A stretch of DNA of 64,000 nucleotides from Fictibacillus phosphorivorans (GCF_007673525.1 NZ_VDZU01000001.1:1436177-1500176); one strand, 5' to 3'. Positions 21,744 through 31,952 are shown, counted from the first letter of the stretch. Notes: generated by a model from the sequence alone, not told the origin. Numbers and translations are program-made.

Positions 21744-22211
21744 ATGGAAAAATTAATTGGTAATGTATTTGTAGATGCAGATGCTTGTCCTGTTGTGATA
21801 AAGGAAGAAATTTTTAAGTTCTCCAAAATGTTTGATTTTGAACCCATATTTGTTACTTCATACGCTCACGCGAGTAACACGGACCAGCCTGGCCGTTGGA
21901 TATTGGTCGATGCAAGTCCTGAAGAGGTTGATCTTTACATACATAATCATTCTAAAAAAAATGATCTTGTTGTGACTCAAGATCACGCCCTCGCGAGCCT
22001 TCTTCTTTCAAAAGGGGTTTACGTCATCACCCCTAGAGGGAAACAGTTTCAAGGGAATGAAATGGAACGAGTGCTTCATGAACGTTATATGTCTGCAAAA
22101 GCTAGGCGTTCTGGCAAGCATTCAAAAGGACCTGCTAAATTTAAAAAAGAGGACACAGAAAGATTCTGCACAGTTTTTTGCGAAATCCTGTCGAATGTTG
22201 AAGGAAAATAG
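21744..22211 (+). CDS. yqxD: YaiI/YqxD family protein (UPF0178, DUF188)
   Basis: A 155-residue protein of the YaiI/YqxD family, which has a PIN/NYN-like nuclease fold but no established substrate. Family marks are FVDADACPVVIKEEI near the start, VTQDHALASLLLSKG and ITPRGKQF. It lies just before dnaG as in B. subtilis. The start is uncertain: the best ribosome site (AAGGAGA at 21710) is 27 bases from this ATG, and no in-frame start codon lies between them. Confidence 0.88.
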   Translation: MEKLIGNVFVDADACPVVIKEEIFKFSKMFDFEPIFVTSYAHASNTDQPGRWILVDASPEEVDLYIHNHSKKNDLVVTQDHALASLLLSKGVYVITPRGKQFQGNEMERVLHERYMSAKARRSGKHSKGPAKFKKEDTERFCTVFCEILSNVEGK

Positions 22212-22270
22212 AATTGTGCCACGAATATATATCTAGTGTCTAAAAGAAACAGAGATTCTGTGGTGGTTAT

Positions 22271-24079
22271 ATGGAACGTATACCTGAGGACTTAATAGAG
22301 AAGGTCAGGTCATCAAGCGATATTGTTGACGTGATCAGCGATTATGTTCCTCTTAAGAAACAAGGCAGAAATTATTTTGGCCTATGTCCTTTTCATGGGG
22401 AAAAATCGCCATCCTTTTCTGTCTCACCTGAAAAACAAATTTACCATTGTTTCGGTTGTGGAGCAGGAGGCAATGTTTTTTCTTTTTTGATGAACATTGA
22501 AGGATACTCTTTTATTGAAGCTGTAACGCAGCTTGGGAAAAAAAGTGACATCGAACTTCCTCAAATTCATCAGCAAAACTTCTCTGAAAAAAGCTCTGAC
22601 GAGAAAAAGGCGATGACTGAGATTCATGAGTTGTTGGCTAAATTGTATCATCACTGCTTACTTCACACAAAACAGGGAAGGCCGGCGTTAGAATATTTGG
22701 AGAAGAGGGGATTCACTAGAGAATCCATAGAGCGGTACCAAATTGGTTATGCTCCAGATTCTTGGGAGACCGCATCACAATTTCTCCAAAAAAGAGGAAT
22801 GGACCTACACATCGCTGAAAAAGTTGGGTTGATCGGAAAGAGACAATCTGATGGAAAACCGTATGATCGATTTAGAAATCGAGTCATGTTTCCGATTTGG
22901 GATCGTACAGGTGCAGTGGTCGCTTTTGGTGGCCGGGTTTTAGACGGGAAGGACGAGCCGAAATACCTTAATAGTCCAGAGTCTAAGATCTTCCAAAAAG
23001 GAAGAACTCTTTATGGTTTAAACCTTGCACGTGCAGAGATGAGGCAGAAACAACATGCTGTCATTTTTGAAGGGTATGTAGATACAATTGCAGCTTTTAG
23101 AGCAGGAGTTACAAATGGTGTTGCTTCATTAGGTACTTCGTTAACGGAAGATCATGCAGCCATTTTGAAACGAAATGTTCAATCTGTCACAATCTGCTAT
23201 GACTCTGACCGAGCTGGCGTGGAAGCAGCGTTTCGAGCTTCAGAAGTTTTAACAAAACAAGGCTGTACCGTGAAGATTTCACAGATGCCTGATGGAATGG
23301 ACCCCGATGACTATATTTCGAAATTTGGAAACGATTCGTTTTTAAAAGATATAATAGGGGCTAGCCTAACTGTGATGGCATTTAAAATACAATATTACAG
23401 ACGCGGGAAAAACCTTCGAGATGAAGGAGAACGGATGATCTATATCGAAGAGATTATTCAAGAAATTGCGCGTCTGCCAAAAGCGGTTGAACGAGATCAT
23501 TATCTCCGCCAGATCGCTTCTGAATTTAATCTTTCATTGGATGCTCTAAAACAACAGCAGACACAGACTACAAAGCAACTGCAAAGGTCTAAGGATAACG
23601 CCCCTAAAAAGCGGGATAATAATTTTAGAATACAAACACTTTTGCAAAAGTCATTGTTGCCGAGAAATCTGAATGCTGAACGTATTGTCCTTGCTCATAT
23701 GTTAAAAAGTGAGGAAGCCGCTTTTTTAATTCAAGAAAAGTTGGATTCAGGCTTTAATGTTGAAGAGCATAATGCGATTGCTGCATACTTATATGCCTTT
23801 TATGAAGAAGGAAATAAACCCAATGTAGGGTTGTTCATGCAGCGTATCGACGATGACAAATTAAGGAAATTAGCTTCGGAATTGGCGATGCTTACAATCA
23901 GTGAAGAGCTGAATGAAATAGAGCTCGCGGATTATATTCGTATTATTTCTAGCTATCCTTTATTGCGGGAGATACAAGAAAAAGAAAAACAGCAAGAAGA
24001 CGCAATAAGAAGGAATGAAATAAAACTGGCAGCCCAAATTGCCCAAGAAATTATGAGAATGAAAAGATCTCTTAAATAA
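22271..24079 (+). CDS. dnaG: DNA primase DnaG
   Basis: DnaG makes RNA primers for replication. The 602-residue protein has the N-terminal zinc domain (CPFHGEKSPSFSVSPEKQ with HCFGCGAGG), the TOPRIM catalytic core with IFEGYVDTIAAFRAG, the GTSLTEDHA segment, and YDSDRAGVEAA, and a C-terminal helicase-interaction domain. It belongs to the macromolecular synthesis cluster with sigA, whose start lies 43 bp downstream. The ATG has a GTGGTGG site. Confidence 0.97.
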   Translation: MERIPEDLIEKVRSSSDIVDVISDYVPLKKQGRNYFGLCPFHGEKSPSFSVSPEKQIYHCFGCGAGGNVFSFLMNIEGYSFIEAVTQLGKKSDIELPQIHQQNFSEKSSDEKKAMTEIHELLAKLYHHCLLHTKQGRPALEYLEKRGFTRESIERYQIGYAPDSWETASQFLQKRGMDLHIAEKVGLIGKRQSDGKPYDRFRNRVMFPIWDRTGAVVAFGGRVLDGKDEPKYLNSPESKIFQKGRTLYGLNLARAEMRQKQHAVIFEGYVDTIAAFRAGVTNGVASLGTSLTEDHAAILKRNVQSVTICYDSDRAGVEAAFRASEVLTKQGCTVKISQMPDGMDPDDYISKFGNDSFLKDIIGASLTVMAFKIQYYRRGKNLRDEGERMIYIEEIIQEIARLPKAVERDHYLRQIASEFNLSLDALKQQQTQTTKQLQRSKDNAPKKRDNNFRIQTLLQKSLLPRNLNAERIVLAHMLKSEEAAFLIQEKLDSGFNVEEHNAIAAYLYAFYEEGNKPNVGLFMQRIDDDKLRKLASELAMLTISEELNEIELADYIRIISSYPLLREIQEKEKQQEDAIRRNEIKLAAQIAQEIMRMKRSLK

Positions 24080-24121
24080 TCGGGATGTAGGATGGTTGAA
24101 GTTTTGGAAGGAGGGGATCGA

Positions 24122-25252
24122 ATGGCTGAAAAACCAAACCGTCAAGGTACGGAAGGCGAATTAACCATCGATCAAGTTAAAGAACAATTAGTTGAGGCCG
24201 GTAAAAAGCGAGGACGGCTAACATATACTGAAATCACAAGTAAGCTGGCACCTTTTGAACAGGATTCTGATCAAATGGACGAGTTCTATTCTTACCTTGA
24301 AGAACAAGGTGTTGAAGTTGCTGAAGCGTCTGAAGATGCAGAAGACGAAGAGGACCCTAAGTTCGAAATGGAAAAAGAGGAAGAAGAATTCGATCTTAAT
24401 GACTTGAGCGTACCACCAGGTGTTAAGATCAACGATCCAGTCCGTATGTACTTAAAAGAAATCGGACGTGTAGACTTACTTTCAGCAGACGAAGAGATCG
24501 AACTAGCTAAACGTATTGAGAACGGTGATGAAGAAGCCAAACGCCGTCTTGCAGAAGCTAACTTACGACTTGTTGTAAGTATTGCCAAGCGTTATGTTGG
24601 TCGTGGAATGCTGTTCCTTGATCTTATCCAAGAAGGTAACATGGGATTGATCAAAGCTGTTGAAAAGTTCGACTATGACAAAGGATTTAAATTTAGTACG
24701 TATGCAACATGGTGGATTCGTCAAGCGATCACGCGTGCGATTGCTGACCAAGCTCGTACGATCCGTATCCCGGTGCATATGGTTGAGACGATCAACAAAC
24801 TGATTCGTGTTCAACGTCAGTTACTTCAAGATCTTGGGCGTGAACCATCACCAGAAGAAATCGGTGCTGAGATGGAACTAACTCCTGAAAAAGTGCGTGA
24901 GATTCTCAAGATCGCTCAGGAGCCAGTCTCTTTAGAAACACCTATCGGTGAAGAAGACGATTCTCATCTTGGTGATTTTATTGAAGATCAGGATGCATTA
25001 GCTCCTTCAGAAGCTGCGGCTTATGAGTTATTGAAAGAGCAGCTTGAAGATGTTTTAGATACCTTAACGGATCGTGAAGAAAACGTTCTTCGTCTTCGTT
25101 TCGGACTTGACGACGGACGTACTCGTACCCTTGAAGAAGTAGGTAAAGTGTTTGGCGTAACGCGTGAACGTATCCGTCAGATCGAAGCTAAAGCACTCCG
25201 TAAACTCCGCCATCCAAGCAGAAGTAAACGATTAAAAGACTTTTTAGAGTAG
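24122..25252 (+). CDS. sigA: RNA polymerase primary sigma factor SigA
   Basis: The housekeeping sigma factor. The 376-residue product has region 1.1 (acidic N-terminal part), region 1.2-2.4 ([67 protein letters not shown] split over the core), region 3, and region 4 with the HTH ([30 protein letters not shown]). The start follows GGAGGGG at 24109; the frame is open from 24092 but that earlier ATG has no ribosome site. It follows dnaG and ends in a terminator. Confidence 0.98.
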   Translation: MAEKPNRQGTEGELTIDQVKEQLVEAGKKRGRLTYTEITSKLAPFEQDSDQMDEFYSYLEEQGVEVAEASEDAEDEEDPKFEMEKEEEEFDLNDLSVPPGVKINDPVRMYLKEIGRVDLLSADEEIELAKRIENGDEEAKRRLAEANLRLVVSIAKRYVGRGMLFLDLIQEGNMGLIKAVEKFDYDKGFKFSTYATWWIRQAITRAIADQARTIRIPVHMVETINKLIRVQRQLLQDLGREPSPEEIGAEMELTPEKVREILKIAQEPVSLETPIGEEDDSHLGDFIEDQDALAPSEAAAYELLKEQLEDVLDTLTDREENVLRLRFGLDDGRTRTLEEVGKVFGVTRERIRQIEAKALRKLRHPSRSKRLKDFLE

Positions 25253-25253
25253 A

Positions 25254-25284
25254 AAGTTTGCCCAATTCTGGGCAAGCTTTTTTT
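25254..25284 (+). terminator. Intrinsic terminator after sigA
   Basis: AAGTTTGCCCA pairs with TGGGCAAGCTT (one wobble) and is followed by T. Confidence 0.9.
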
Positions 25285-25418
25285 ATTTCTTTCATTTTAC
25301 TTATTATTCCACCTCAATGCAAACTCATCAAAAACTCATTATCTCATACAATTTCCTGCATAATTCTTTTTGTTGCTTGCTTATTCTTCTGTATATTAAA
25401 TTAAAAATTCTTTAAATC

Positions 25419-25448
25419 TTGTAAAAATTCAGCCTTTATATCTATAAT
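25419..25448 (+). promoter_or_regulatory. Candidate sigma-A promoter of the acyl-CoA dehydrogenase operon
   Basis: TTGTAA and TATAAT with 18 bp between them lie just upstream of a cre-like palindrome. The rest of the 25285-25505 gap is AT-rich and shows no other feature. Confidence 0.55.
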
Positions 25449-25453
25449 AAATA

Positions 25454-25467
25454 TGTAAGCGCATACA
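25454..25467 (+). promoter_or_regulatory. CcpA catabolite-responsive element (cre)
   Basis: TGTAAGCGCATACA fits the cre consensus TGWAANCGNTNWCA at nearly every position. It lies at the predicted transcription start of the fatty-acid genes, a location that gives glucose repression by CcpA. Confidence 0.75.
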
Positions 25468-25505
25468 AATAAAAGCGTAAATTTATTAAAGGGTGGGATG
25501 CAACC

Positions 25506-26645
25506 ATGAATTTTACATTAACAGAAGAGCAGTTGATGATTCAAAAAATGATGAGAGAATTTGCAGATGAAGTGGTAGCTCCGGGAGCTGAAGCAAGAGA
25601 TAAAAATAAAGAATTCCCGGTAGAGATTTTTCAAAAGCTATCTAAATTAGGAATGATGGGTCTGCCTTTTCCAGAAGAATATGGTGGAGGCGGAGCTGAT
25701 ACTATAAGTTTTGCCATTGCTGTAGAAGAACTGAGCCGCGCTTGTGGATCTACTGGAATTACATATTCTGCACATGTATCTTTAGGTGGAGCTCCCTTAA
25801 ACCTATTTGGCACGCACGAACAAAAAGAAAAATATCTGACCCCAATCTGTACAGGTGAATCTCTGGGAGCTTTCGGATTAACAGAACCTAATGCAGGCTC
25901 TGATGCAGGTGGTACGGAAACAACGGCGAAAGCGGAAAATGGTGAGTGGGTGATTAATGGCTCAAAATGTTATATCACGAACGCGAGCTATGCCAAGCAC
26001 TTAGCGTTAACTGCTATTACAAATAGAAATGGTAACGATAAAGAAATCTCTGCGATTATTGTACCAACAGATGCTAAAGGATTCCGTGTTATCGATAATT
26101 ACGAGAAAATGGGTCTTCACTCTTCAAACACCACTGAACTTTTTATGGAAGATGTGAGAGTACCTGAAGAAAACCTTTTAGGAAAGCGCGGAGACGGCTT
26201 TAAACAGTTCCTGGTGACCTTGGATGGAGGAAGAATAGGTATTGGTGCGATGGCAGTAGGAATTGCACAGGCGGCCTATGAGAAGGCTCTAACATATGCA
26301 AAAGAGCGGAAACAATTCGGAAGATCTATTTCGAAATTCCAAGCGATCCAATTTAAGTTGGCCGATATGGCGATGAAGATCGAATTGGCTAGATTAATGG
26401 TATATAAAGCAGCATGGCTAAAAGATCAAGGTAAGAAGTTCTCAAAAGAAGCCTCGATGGCAAAATTATACGCATCTGAAGCATGTATGCAGATCTGTTC
26501 TGAATCGGTTCAAATACATGGCGGTAATGGCTATATGAGGGATTACCATGTAGAACGTTATTTCAGAGATGCTAAACTTCTTGAGATTGGAGAAGGTACA
26601 TCAGAGATTCAGCGTATCGTTATTGCAAGAGAGATCGGCTGCTAA
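25506..26645 (+). CDS. Acyl-CoA dehydrogenase
   Basis: A 379-residue FAD-dependent acyl-CoA dehydrogenase of the short/branched-chain class, cytoplasmic, catalysing the first beta-oxidation step. Family signatures are [16 protein letters not shown], the FAD/ETF region [42 protein letters not shown] and the C-terminal [21 protein letters not shown] with the catalytic glutamate region [16 protein letters not shown]. It pairs with a YngI-like acyl-CoA synthetase, recalling the B. subtilis yngJ-yngI genes of branched-chain catabolism. A cre site sits at its promoter. This pair is inserted between sigA and cccA compared with B. subtilis. Confidence 0.94.
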   Translation: MNFTLTEEQLMIQKMMREFADEVVAPGAEARDKNKEFPVEIFQKLSKLGMMGLPFPEEYGGGGADTISFAIAVEELSRACGSTGITYSAHVSLGGAPLNLFGTHEQKEKYLTPICTGESLGAFGLTEPNAGSDAGGTETTAKAENGEWVINGSKCYITNASYAKHLALTAITNRNGNDKEISAIIVPTDAKGFRVIDNYEKMGLHSSNTTELFMEDVRVPEENLLGKRGDGFKQFLVTLDGGRIGIGAMAVGIAQAAYEKALTYAKERKQFGRSISKFQAIQFKLADMAMKIELARLMVYKAAWLKDQGKKFSKEASMAKLYASEACMQICSESVQIHGGNGYMRDYHVERYFRDAKLLEIGEGTSEIQRIVIAREIGC

Positions 26646-26678
26646 CAATCGTTAAAAGACCAAGTGATGGGGTGAATT

Positions 26679-28292
26679 ATGGCTGAACTAATGAAAGTAA
26701 CTGTAGGGGATTGTTTAAGAAAACAAGCGTTGAAACTTAAGGATCAAGAAGCTATGGTTTACAGCAAACTAGGAATTCGCTATACCTATCAAGAATTTTA
26801 TGAATTAACGACTAAGGTTGCCAAAGGTCTGATGGCAATGGGAATAGAAAAAGGAGATCATATAGCTGTTTGGGCCACAAATGTACCCGAATGGCTGTTG
26901 CTCCAATTCGGGTCAGCTAGAGCTGGAGCCGTTTTAGTCACGGTCAATACGAATTATCAATCTTCTGAATTAGATTATTTATTGAAGCAGTCTGATGCAA
27001 AAGCTTTATTCTTTATCGAACAATTCCGTACTACTTCATACAAAGATATGGTAGATTCTGTTAAAGGCAGGTTAACGGAATTTCCTGTATTGAAACATTT
27101 CGTTCAACTAGATGCTGAATCTTCATCTTATGAAACATTCTCAGATATGTTGAAAGCTGGGAACGTCGTATCTGATGAAGAACTTCAAAGAAGAGAATCA
27201 TCTCTTCATTGCGATGATGTGATCAACATGCAATACACTTCTGGAACGACAGGGTTTCCGAAAGGGGTCATGTTGACGCATTACAATATTGTTAATAATG
27301 CGAGACAGATAGCAGATAGTATGAACTTAACAAGTGCAGATCGATTGTGCATTCCTGTTCCTTTCTTTCATTGTTTTGGCTGTGTTTTAGGGACCCTTGC
27401 TGCCGTTTCAGTCGGAGCTACGATGGTGCCGATCGTCCAATTTGATCCTCAAGAAGTTTTAGAAACGGTTCAAAACGAAAAGTGTACAGGGTTGCATGGA
27501 GTTCCTACAATGTTCATCGCGGAATTGAATCTTCCTGATTTTGATTCTTATGACTTGCAAACACTTCGAACAGGAATCATGGCAGGATCACCTTGTCCGA
27601 TAGAAGTGATGAAGAAAGTGATCGAAAAGATGGGAATGTCAGAGATCACGATCGCATATGGCCAGACAGAATCTTCTCCTGTTATCACTCAAACGAGAAC
27701 AGATGACCCGATCGAGCGCAGAGTTGAAACAGTCGGAAAGAAGCATTCTCAAGTAGAAGCAAAAGTGGTCGACCCGATAACGAATAAAGAAGTGAGTCCT
27801 GGTGAACAAGGAGAACTTTGTACACGAGGTTATCATGTTATGAAGGGCTATTACAAGATGCCTGAAGCGACGAACGAAGCGATTGATTCAGATGGATGGC
27901 TTCATACTGGAGACCTAGCTACTGTAGATAAAGAAGGCTATTTTAAAATCACAGGTCGTTTGAAAGATATGATCATCCGTGGCGGTGAGAACGTATATCC
28001 GAGAGAGGTTGAAGAATTCCTCTATTCACATCCTTCTATCCTTGATGTACAAGTAATCGGTGTCCCGGATAAAAAATTTGGAGAAAAAGTAGCGGCATGC
28101 ATCCAAATAAAAGAAGGTCATTCACTTTCTGAAAATGAATTGAAGGCTTATTGTAAAGGAAAAATCTCGCACTTTAAGATTCCAGAATATTATCTCTTTC
28201 TTGATCAGTATCCGATGACTGCTTCTGGAAAAGTACAGAAATTTAAGCTTCGAGAACAAGCGATAGAGGCACTTTCAGTTATACATGAATAG
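26679..28292 (+). CDS. yngI: Acyl-CoA synthetase, AMP-binding (YngI-like)
   Basis: A 537-residue ANL-superfamily enzyme that activates a carboxylic acid to its CoA ester via an acyl-adenylate. The sequence strongly resembles B. subtilis YngI: QYTSGTTGFPKGVMLTH (P-loop, about residue 188), IAYGQTESSPVITQT, GWLHTGDLA, GRLKDMIIRGGENVYPREVEEF and the C-terminal lysine in MTASGKVQKFKLRE. The exact acyl substrate cannot be read from sequence. It follows the acyl-CoA dehydrogenase by 33 bp, so both act in the same pathway, probably branched-chain or medium-chain acid catabolism. A terminator follows. Confidence 0.93.
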   Translation: MAELMKVTVGDCLRKQALKLKDQEAMVYSKLGIRYTYQEFYELTTKVAKGLMAMGIEKGDHIAVWATNVPEWLLLQFGSARAGAVLVTVNTNYQSSELDYLLKQSDAKALFFIEQFRTTSYKDMVDSVKGRLTEFPVLKHFVQLDAESSSYETFSDMLKAGNVVSDEELQRRESSLHCDDVINMQYTSGTTGFPKGVMLTHYNIVNNARQIADSMNLTSADRLCIPVPFFHCFGCVLGTLAAVSVGATMVPIVQFDPQEVLETVQNEKCTGLHGVPTMFIAELNLPDFDSYDLQTLRTGIMAGSPCPIEVMKKVIEKMGMSEITIAYGQTESSPVITQTRTDDPIERRVETVGKKHSQVEAKVVDPITNKEVSPGEQGELCTRGYHVMKGYYKMPEATNEAIDSDGWLHTGDLATVDKEGYFKITGRLKDMIIRGGENVYPREVEEFLYSHPSILDVQVIGVPDKKFGEKVAACIQIKEGHSLSENELKAYCKGKISHFKIPEYYLFLDQYPMTASGKVQKFKLREQAIEALSVIHE

Positions 28293-28320
28293 CCACCAGT
28301 AGTGTGGCTTTTTTCTTTTT
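28289..28320 (+). terminator. Intrinsic terminator after the acyl-CoA synthetase gene
   Basis: AGCCAC and GTGGCT with a 7-base loop are followed by TTTTTTCTTTTT. Confidence 0.8.
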
Positions 28321-28428
28321 TGTACCTCTTCATTTAAAGTGAATGACTGAATCTACAAAAGTTAGGTAAAAAAGTTTAAAAAGTTAATGCTGTGACAAAA
28401 CTGGGAAAAATAGAGTTTGTACTTCCCA

Positions 28429-28444
28429 AGTAAACGCTTTTACA
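28429..28444 (+). promoter_or_regulatory. Possible cre site before cccA
   Basis: AGTAAACGCTTTTACA is a near-palindrome matching the cre consensus at about 12 of 14 positions. It lies about 90 bp before the cccA start; no convincing promoter was placed around it. Confidence 0.4.
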
Positions 28445-28531
28445 GTACAATAGGTTATGGATTGTTTACTATACATATTAAGTTTATCAAGATCACAACA
28501 CATGTAGTGTACAGACGAAGGAGGAATTTGC

Positions 28532-28876
28532 ATGAAACGTAATCCACTCATTCCTTTTGCCATTATTGGAGTTATTGGAATTGTTCTTATGCTTACAATG
28601 GGCGGATATGGTATCAACAAAATTCATACGGCTAGTGAAAATAAAGAAAAGGCTGCTATGGATCCGGAAGCTATTTTTAAACAAAACTGTTCTTCTTGTC
28701 ATGGACAAAACCTTGAAGGTGCATCTGGACCAGCACTTGATAAGATTGGTGGCAAGTATAAGCCGGAAGAAATTGCTGATATTATCAAAAACGGTAAACC
28801 AGGTGGAATGCCAGCTGGTGTCGTAAAAGGTGAAGAAGCTAAAATACTAGTTGATTGGTTAGCAGAAAAAAAATAA
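28532..28876 (+). CDS. cccA: Cytochrome c-550, membrane anchored
   Basis: A 114-residue cytochrome c with an N-terminal membrane anchor (about residues 5-27) and a single haem domain outside the membrane. The haem motif is CSSCH (CxxCH, about residue 53), and the distal methionine lies in KPGGMPAG. CccA is an electron carrier in the aerobic chain. The ATG follows GAAGGAGGA. It is monocistronic, between two terminators, and keeps the B. subtilis position upstream of trmK. Confidence 0.94.
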   Translation: MKRNPLIPFAIIGVIGIVLMLTMGGYGINKIHTASENKEKAAMDPEAIFKQNCSSCHGQNLEGASGPALDKIGGKYKPEEIADIIKNGKPGGMPAGVVKGEEAKILVDWLAEKK

Positions 28877-28882
28877 AATAAG

Positions 28883-28920
28883 AAGAGCTTCTTGTTATTT
28901 ATAACAAGAAGCTCTTTTCT
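28883..28920 (+). terminator. Intrinsic terminator after cccA
   Basis: AAGAGCTTCTTGTTAT and ATAACAAGAAGCTCTT form a perfect 16-bp inverted repeat followed by TTTCTTTG. Confidence 0.88.
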
Positions 28921-29047
28921 TTGTATGATCAGATCGTAAATTCGTACTTTTTCTAAAAGTTTTATGTCTTTCTAGCTTTTTTTTACAAAAAATGATCGAA
29001 CGTGTGAATACTAAAACTAACAAATTAATTGAAACGGTGATGAAAAA

Positions 29048-29749
29048 ATGAATTCAGAAAAATTATCAAATCGACTCGAGCGAGTTGCTTCATACGTACC
29101 TGAAAACACAATTTTGGCAGATATCGGATCTGACCACGCTTATCTACCCTGTTATCTCGGGCTAAAAAAGGGAATAAAAAAAGGAATCGCAGGTGAGATT
29201 ACACAAGGTCCTTACTTATCCGCTAAGGAGCAGGTGGAATTAGACAAACTAAACGATGTGATCGAAGTTAGAAAAGGTGATGGACTTTCAGTACTTAAAC
29301 CAGACGAAGCAGAAGTAATCACGATTTGCGGCATGGGTGGTTCTTTGATCACATCTATTCTTGAAAAAGGAAAAGATAAGCTTGGACGAGCACGTCGTCT
29401 AATTCTCCAACCTAACGTTGGGTCAAAAACAGTAAGAAAATGGCTATTAAAAGAGAACTGGGTATTGATTGCTGAAGAAATTTTAAAAGAAGATGGCAAG
29501 ATCTACGAGATTCTTGTCGCCGAACGCACAGGCGATCAACCATATACTGATCGTGAAGAAGCGGAATTATTGTTCGGCCCATTCTTATTAAAAAATCAGA
29601 ACGAAGCGTTTAAAGACAAGTGGGCAGGGGAAGTCAAGCAATGGAAAGCGATTTTGGCTCAAATGGAAAATAGTTCAGGAGTAACTGCAGAGAAAAAAAG
29701 AGAAGAATTAAGAAGAAACATAAAATTTGCAGAGGAGTGGATTTCTTGA
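29048..29749 (+). CDS. trmK: tRNA (adenine22-N1)-methyltransferase TrmK
   Basis: TrmK (YqfN) forms m1A22 in tRNA. The 233-residue protein begins with a class I SAM fold (LADIGSDHAYLPCYLG, motif I; EVITICGMGGSLI, motif IV-like) and ends in a coiled-coil C-terminal domain typical of this family. The neighbouring nif3 gene overlaps its stop. The ribosome site is weak (GGTGATG), and an in-frame alternative start was not found. Confidence 0.94.
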   Translation: MNSEKLSNRLERVASYVPENTILADIGSDHAYLPCYLGLKKGIKKGIAGEITQGPYLSAKEQVELDKLNDVIEVRKGDGLSVLKPDEAEVITICGMGGSLITSILEKGKDKLGRARRLILQPNVGSKTVRKWLLKENWVLIAEEILKEDGKIYEILVAERTGDQPYTDREEAELLFGPFLLKNQNEAFKDKWAGEVKQWKAILAQMENSSGVTAEKKREELRRNIKFAEEWIS

Positions 29750-30867
29750 GTAGAAGTGCGAGCGCGCAATATATCATTTCTCTTTTAGAAAGTTTCGCAC
29801 CTAAAAAGATGGCTATAGAAGGTGACCCTATCGGATTACAAGTAGGTTCATTGAACAAACCCGTAAAAAAGGTGATGATCGCACTTGATGTATTAGAAAG
29901 TGTCGTGGATGAAGCGATTGAAGGAAAAGTTGATCTGATCATTGCTCATCATCCTCTGCTATACCGTCCATTGAAAAGAATTGATATCAACACATCAAAA
30001 GGTAAGGTTATTGAAAAATTAATCAAGAACGATATAACGGTGTATGCGGCACATACGAACTTAGATGTTACATCGCTAGGGGTTAATGAATGGCTGGCTG
30101 ATCAATTGCAATTAACGAGCACTGAAGTGTTATCAACAACATATGAAGATAAACTCGTAAAGTTATCTGTGTTTGTACCTAGCACACATGAAGATCAAGT
30201 CAGGGTTGCCATCGGTAATGCTGGAGCTGGTCATATCGGAAATTATAGTCACTGTTCGTTCTCAAGTAATGGTATCGGTACATTTACACCATTAGAAGGT
30301 ACGGAACCTTTTATCGGAAAACAGGGTGAATTGGAGAGAGTAGAAGAAGTCAAAATAGAATCAATCCTGCCAGAATCTATTGTAAAAGTGGTTGTTTCAG
30401 CAATGAAAAAAGCACATCCATATGAAGAGGTAGCGTATGACCTCTACCCGCTTTTGAACAAAGGGGAGGAGCTTGGAATTGGAAAGATCGGAAAGCTTCC
30501 TAAAGAAATGGACCTTCAGGAATTTGTAGAGCATGTGAAAACCGCTTTTGGAGTATCGCATCTTCGAGTTATTAAAGGTAAAAATTCTATTATTAAAAAA
30601 GTTGCCGTCGTAGGCGGTGATGGAAACAAATATATTTATCCAGCTCTTCATAAAGGAGCAGATGTATTAGTTACAGGAGATATCTATTATCACAATGCAC
30701 ATGATGCTCAAGAAGAAGGGCTTACAATCGTAGATGCTGGACATCATATCGAACAGATCATGAAGATTAAGCTCAAGGATATACTTGAAGAGAAACTTAT
30801 GAATAACAAATATGAGACTGTTGTTGTAGAATCAAATATTATTACAGATCCTTTTACGTTTATGTAG
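29746..30867 (+). CDS. yqfO: Nif3-like dinuclear metal centre protein (YqfO)
   Basis: A 373-residue Nif3/GTP-cyclohydrolase-I-like family protein with a di-metal site (IIAHHPLLYR, AAHTNLDV, and DAGHHIEQ near the end) and the PII-like inserted domain found in Bacillus YqfO (about residues 135-240). Its enzymatic role is not settled. UUG 29746 has the right distance from GAGGAGTGG; GTG 29737 lies inside that site. The start overlaps the trmK stop, so the two are translationally coupled. Confidence 0.9.
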   Translation: MSRSASAQYIISLLESFAPKKMAIEGDPIGLQVGSLNKPVKKVMIALDVLESVVDEAIEGKVDLIIAHHPLLYRPLKRIDINTSKGKVIEKLIKNDITVYAAHTNLDVTSLGVNEWLADQLQLTSTEVLSTTYEDKLVKLSVFVPSTHEDQVRVAIGNAGAGHIGNYSHCSFSSNGIGTFTPLEGTEPFIGKQGELERVEEVKIESILPESIVKVVVSAMKKAHPYEEVAYDLYPLLNKGEELGIGKIGKLPKEMDLQEFVEHVKTAFGVSHLRVIKGKNSIIKKVAVVGGDGNKYIYPALHKGADVLVTGDIYYHNAHDAQEEGLTIVDAGHHIEQIMKIKLKDILEEKLMNNKYETVVVESNIITDPFTFM

Positions 30868-30893
30868 ACGGGGATTTTAATTTAAATAAAGTC

Positions 30894-30928
30894 AAAAAAA
30901 AAGCTGGAGTACTCCAGCTTTTTTTTAT
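30894..30928. terminator. Bidirectional terminator between yqfO and ispH
   Basis: The perfect palindrome AAAAGCTGGAGTACTCCAGCTTTT is flanked by A on the left and T on the right, so it can end both the rightward yqfO transcript and the leftward ispH transcript. Confidence 0.9.
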
Positions 30929-31872
30929 GACTTTTTCTCTTTAACTTTAGGAAGAATGCGATTAAGGGTCACTTTACGCTCTTTTTTCCATGTCTCTTCA
31001 TTTTGGTCATCATAGTTTTTAAGGAAATCGATAACTTCTTTCGTTATTGGTGTTGGTGTAGAAGCACCAGAAGTAATTCCTACCTTCTTTACGCCTTCTA
31101 ACCAACTAAGTTCGATTTCAGATACATCAGAGATTCTGTATGCTGTTGTTCCTGCAATCTCTTCTGAAACTTGAGCTAACCGATTTGAGTTATTGCTTCT
31201 AGGATCTCCAACTACAAGTACCAGGTCACAATCACCTGCTTGATTTGCAACAGCTTCTTGTCTGACTTGAGTAGCCAAACAGATCTCTTTATGAACTTCA
31301 GCAGAAGGATATCTCATAAGCAGTCTCTTAATGAGTTCAGCTACATCCCATTGACTCATCGTCGTTTGATTTGTAATGAGAATCTTTTCACTGTTCACGT
31401 TTAGTGAATCTAAATCATCGGTATTTTCAACCAGGTGTACGATATGAGGTGCGATTCCGATCGCTCCTTCTGGTTCAGGGTGACCTTTCTTACCGATGTA
31501 GATGATCTCATACCCCTCTTTTTCTTTCTCACGAATAAGGTCATGCGTTTTTGTAACATCAGGACATGTAGCATCAATCTCATATAAGCCTTTTTCATGA
31601 GCAATCCGTCTAACTTCTGGGGAAACACCATGAGCGGTATAAATAACCGTGCCTGTTTCAATATTTTTAATGATATCCAGTCTGTTCGCACCATCGAGGG
31701 TAATGATACCTTCATCTTCAAAGGCATCTGTCACATGTTTGTTGTGAACGATCATACCTAGTATATAGATGGGTCTAGGCAATGTCGGGTCATTAGCAGC
31801 TTGGCGTGCCATGACCATCGCGTCCACTACACCATAACAATATCCTCGTGGAGATATTTTAACGATTTCCAT
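30925..31872 (-). CDS. ispH: 4-hydroxy-3-methylbut-2-enyl diphosphate reductase IspH
   Basis: IspH makes IPP and DMAPP in the last step of the MEP isoprenoid pathway, using a 4Fe-4S cluster. The 315-residue product has the three cluster cysteines in PRGYCYGV (about residue 12), [11 protein letters not shown] and [10 protein letters not shown], with the conserved [12 protein letters not shown] segment. The second MEP enzyme gene of this window, ispG, lies 12 kb away on the same strand. GGAGAG precedes the ATG. A promoter and a strong hairpin occur in its leader. Confidence 0.96.
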   Translation of the reverse strand: MEIVKISPRGYCYGVVDAMVMARQAANDPTLPRPIYILGMIVHNKHVTDAFEDEGIITLDGANRLDIIKNIETGTVIYTAHGVSPEVRRIAHEKGLYEIDATCPDVTKTHDLIREKEKEGYEIIYIGKKGHPEPEGAIGIAPHIVHLVENTDDLDSLNVNSEKILITNQTTMSQWDVAELIKRLLMRYPSAEVHKEICLATQVRQEAVANQAGDCDLVLVVGDPRSNNSNRLAQVSEEIAGTTAYRISDVSEIELSWLEGVKKVGITSGASTPTPITKEVIDFLKNYDDQNEETWKKERKVTLNRILPKVKEKKS

Positions 31873-31896
31873 ATTGGATCTCTCCTTTATTTCATA

Positions 31897-31927
31897 TAAA
31901 AGACAGCACAGAGATCTATGCTGTCTT
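31897..31927 (-). promoter_or_regulatory. Leader hairpin of ispH (attenuator-like)
   Basis: AAGACAGCA and TGCTGTCTT form a 9-bp stem with a 10-base loop and, on the minus strand, are followed by TTTTATAT. The predicted ispH promoter lies upstream of it, so the hairpin would be in the ispH leader. It could also end readthrough from yqfQ. Confidence 0.5.
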
Positions 31928-31952
31928 GGGAGATTTACTTCTGTATGTGTTT

